Below, piece after piece: positions 62,801-64,000 of a stretch of 64,000 bases of DNA. Numbering within the stretch: position 1 is the stretch's first letter; each line of letters opens with the position of its first letter. The translations under genes were made by a program, and so were the position numbers. The notes below the pieces were generated by a model that worked only from the letters and a program-made list of their open reading frames with translations, was not told the origin of the DNA and ran no database searches. Location of the stretch: NCBI GenBank assembly GCA_963932145.1, contig OZ010579.1:135905127-135969126 (forward strand), in the 5' to 3' direction. Origin of the DNA: Acanthosepion lycidas (taxonomy: Eukaryota > Mollusca > Cephalopoda > Sepiida > Sepiidae).

Positions 62801-64000
62801 GCTGCAAGAGAAATGCCTTAAATTGCCGTTTGAAGCTTCAACTTTGGGTTCCCAGTTCCCGTTATTTGGGTATCGAAAAAAAAAGTCGATTAAGATTTGT
62901 CATTTTTTGTAGTGATTTTATTAGCCTATTAGATGCACATTGAGTTGGAGAATCTGATAAACCCCACTTCCGGTAGACTAGCTGCAAGAGAAATGCCTTA
63001 AATTGCCGTTTGAAGCTTCAACTTTGGGTTCCCAGTTCCCGTTATTTGGGTATCGAAAAAAAAAGTCGATTAAGATTTGTCATTTTTGGTAGTGATTTTA
63101 TTAGCCTATTAGATGTACAATGAGTTGGAGAATCAGATAAACCCCACTTCCGGTTGCCTAGCTGCAAGAGAAATGCCTTAAATTGCCGTTTGAAGCTTCA
63201 ACTTTGGGTTCCCAGTTCCCGTTATTTGGGTACCGAAAAAAAAAGTCGATTAAGATTTGTCATTTTTGGTAGTGATTTTATTAGCCTATTAGATGCACAA
63301 TGAGTTGGAGAATCAGATAAACCCCACTTCCGGTAGCCTAGCAGCAAGAGAAATGCCTTAAATTGCCGTTTGAAGCTTCAACTTTGGGTTCCCAGTTCCC
63401 GTTATTTGGGTATCGAAAAAAAAAGTAGATTAAGATTTGTCATTTTTGGTAGTGATTTTATTAGCCTATTAGATGCACAATGAGTTGGAGAATCAGATAA
63501 ACCCCACTTCCGGTAGCCTAGCTGCAAGAGAAATGCCTTAAATTGCCGTTTGAAGTTTCAACTTAGGGTTCCCAGTTCCCGTTATTTGGGTATCGAAAAA
63601 AAAAGTCGATTAAGATTTGTCATTTTTGGTAGTGATTTTATTAGCCTATTAGATGCACAATGAGTTGGAGAATCAGATAAACCCCACTTCCGGTAGCCTA
63701 GCTGCAAGAGAAATGCCTTAAATTGCCATTTGAAGCTTCAACTTTGGGATCCCAATTCCCGTTATTTGGGTATCGAAAAAAAAAGTCGATTAAGATTTGT
63801 CATTTTTGGTAGTGATTTTATTAGCCTATTAGATGCACAATGAGTTGGAGAATCAGATAAACCCCACCTCCGGTAGCCTAGCTGCAAGAGAAATGCCTTA
63901 AATTGCCGTTTGAAGCTTCAACTTTGGGTTCCCAGTTCCCGTTATTTCGGTATCGAAAAAAAAAATTGATTAAGATGTGTCATTTTTGGTAGGGATTTTA
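59881..64000. repeat. Higher-order repeat B2-12: 12-mer of 2160 bp, two copies
   Basis: Copy 1 is 59881-62040 and copy 2 runs from 62041 past the window end. I noticed only about six single-base differences in about 1960 bp, for example TTTGAAGC/TTTAAAGC at 60131/62291 and CACTTCC/CACCTCC near 61708/63868. Shared marks are GGTTGCC, GGGTACCG, GCAGAACG, GGTCGTGATT, CACATTGAG with GACTAG, AGCAGCAAG, AAGTAGATT, GAAGTTTCAACTTAGGG, CCCAATTCCC and AAAAATTGATT. Its first monomers derive from the preceding 5-mer. Confidence 0.9.

Larger units (their letters stand above)
1..64000. repeat. 180-bp satellite DNA array, uninterrupted across the window
   Basis: Head-to-tail copies of one monomer fill the window, all in one orientation, and both ends of the array lie outside it. 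The usual spacing of the CCGTTTGAAG start is 180 bp; length variants I measured run from 127 to 181 bp. The palindrome TTGAAGCTTCAA, the A-tract after GGTATCG, GATGCACAATGAG and ACTTCCGGTA recur in nearly every unit. Tandem satellites on this scale with nested higher-order repeats are known from eukaryotic centromeres and pericentromeres, and 180 bp fits one nucleosome plus linker. That it is centromeric is inference; nothing in the sequence alone proves CENH3/CENP-A binding. No inverted segment, transposon or unique DNA was seen. Confidence 0.98.
48110..64000. repeat. Satellite subfamily B2 block, right part
   Basis: C34 and C152 monomers resume directly after the B1 segment and continue past the window end. 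The interrupted A-tract (AAAAAAGAAG) of the left B2 part is missing here; instead a lengthened form AAAAAAATAGTCG marks some units. Confidence 0.92.

Noticed and set aside
1-64000. CRISPR array
   Set aside because: Regular repeats are present, but there are no short direct repeats separated by unique spacers; the full 180 bp is repeated, and no cas genes are present.
1-64000. CENP-B box (TTCG....A..CGGG pattern)
   Set aside because: I scanned the consensus on both strands and the TTCG-containing family A monomers. None has CGGG at the required spacing.
1-64000. Telomere repeat or telomere-derived satellite (AAACCCC in each monomer)
   Set aside because: The element is a single GATAAACCCCAC per 180 bp, not a tandem TTTAGGG or TTAGGG run.
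1-64000. RNA polymerase III genes or terminators from the A-tracts (T9 on the minus strand)
   Set aside because: A T-run alone is not a gene. I saw no convincing A and B boxes upstream on the minus strand, and the tract has a simpler explanation as a structural part of the monomer.

Overview
The whole 64 kb window is one uninterrupted tandem array of a satellite DNA with a monomer of about 180 bp. There are roughly 355 monomers, all in the same orientation. I found no protein-coding gene, tRNA, rRNA, CRISPR array, transposon or non-satellite spacer. An array of this size, with a nucleosome-scale monomer and nested higher-order repeats (HORs), is typical of a eukaryotic chromosome, most likely centromeric or other constitutive heterochromatin. 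I do not recognise the monomer. From memory it does not resemble human alpha satellite, Arabidopsis CEN180 or rice CentO, so the species stays open; a plant is a weak guess based on monomer length and array style only.

I number the monomer from the C of CCGTTTGAAG. The consensus (for example 43223-43402) is exactly 180 bp and 39% G+C by my count. It carries a perfect 12-bp palindrome TTGAAGCTTCAA (monomer positions 5-16, with a HindIII site), an A9 tract (51-59) and ACTTCCGGTA (141-150). Four positions split the array into two families. Family A has C68, G98, T101, C179. Family B has A68, A98, C101, T179. Family B splits again: B1 has A34 and T152; B2 has C34 and C152.

Layout: 1-11739 is family A, the most diverged part, with two HOR systems (1-4311 and 4312-8610) and a patchwork (8611-11739) that holds two identical-type 127-bp truncated monomers. 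11740-32390 is B1, with an 11-mer HOR (14259-21626), an 8-mer (22167-about 25046) and a tandem pair of 12-mers that I could not tell apart (26383-30702). 32391-64000 is B2, with an 8/14/12-monomer series (32422-38542), a 3-mer (38903-39802), an 8-mer (42323-about 46281), a 13/12-mer (53280-57783), 5/6-mers (57784-59765) and a 12-mer (59881-64000).

The most notable single event is a 1.7 kb block of B1 sequence at 46412-48109 inside B2. It matches 20677-22374 base for base, 25735 bp away, and has a visible scar at its right edge. No genes work together here. The biology of the window is satellite homogenisation: local amplification of multi-monomer blocks, sharp switches between families, and at least one long-range copy event. 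All open reading frames are by-products of a repeat whose length is a multiple of three.
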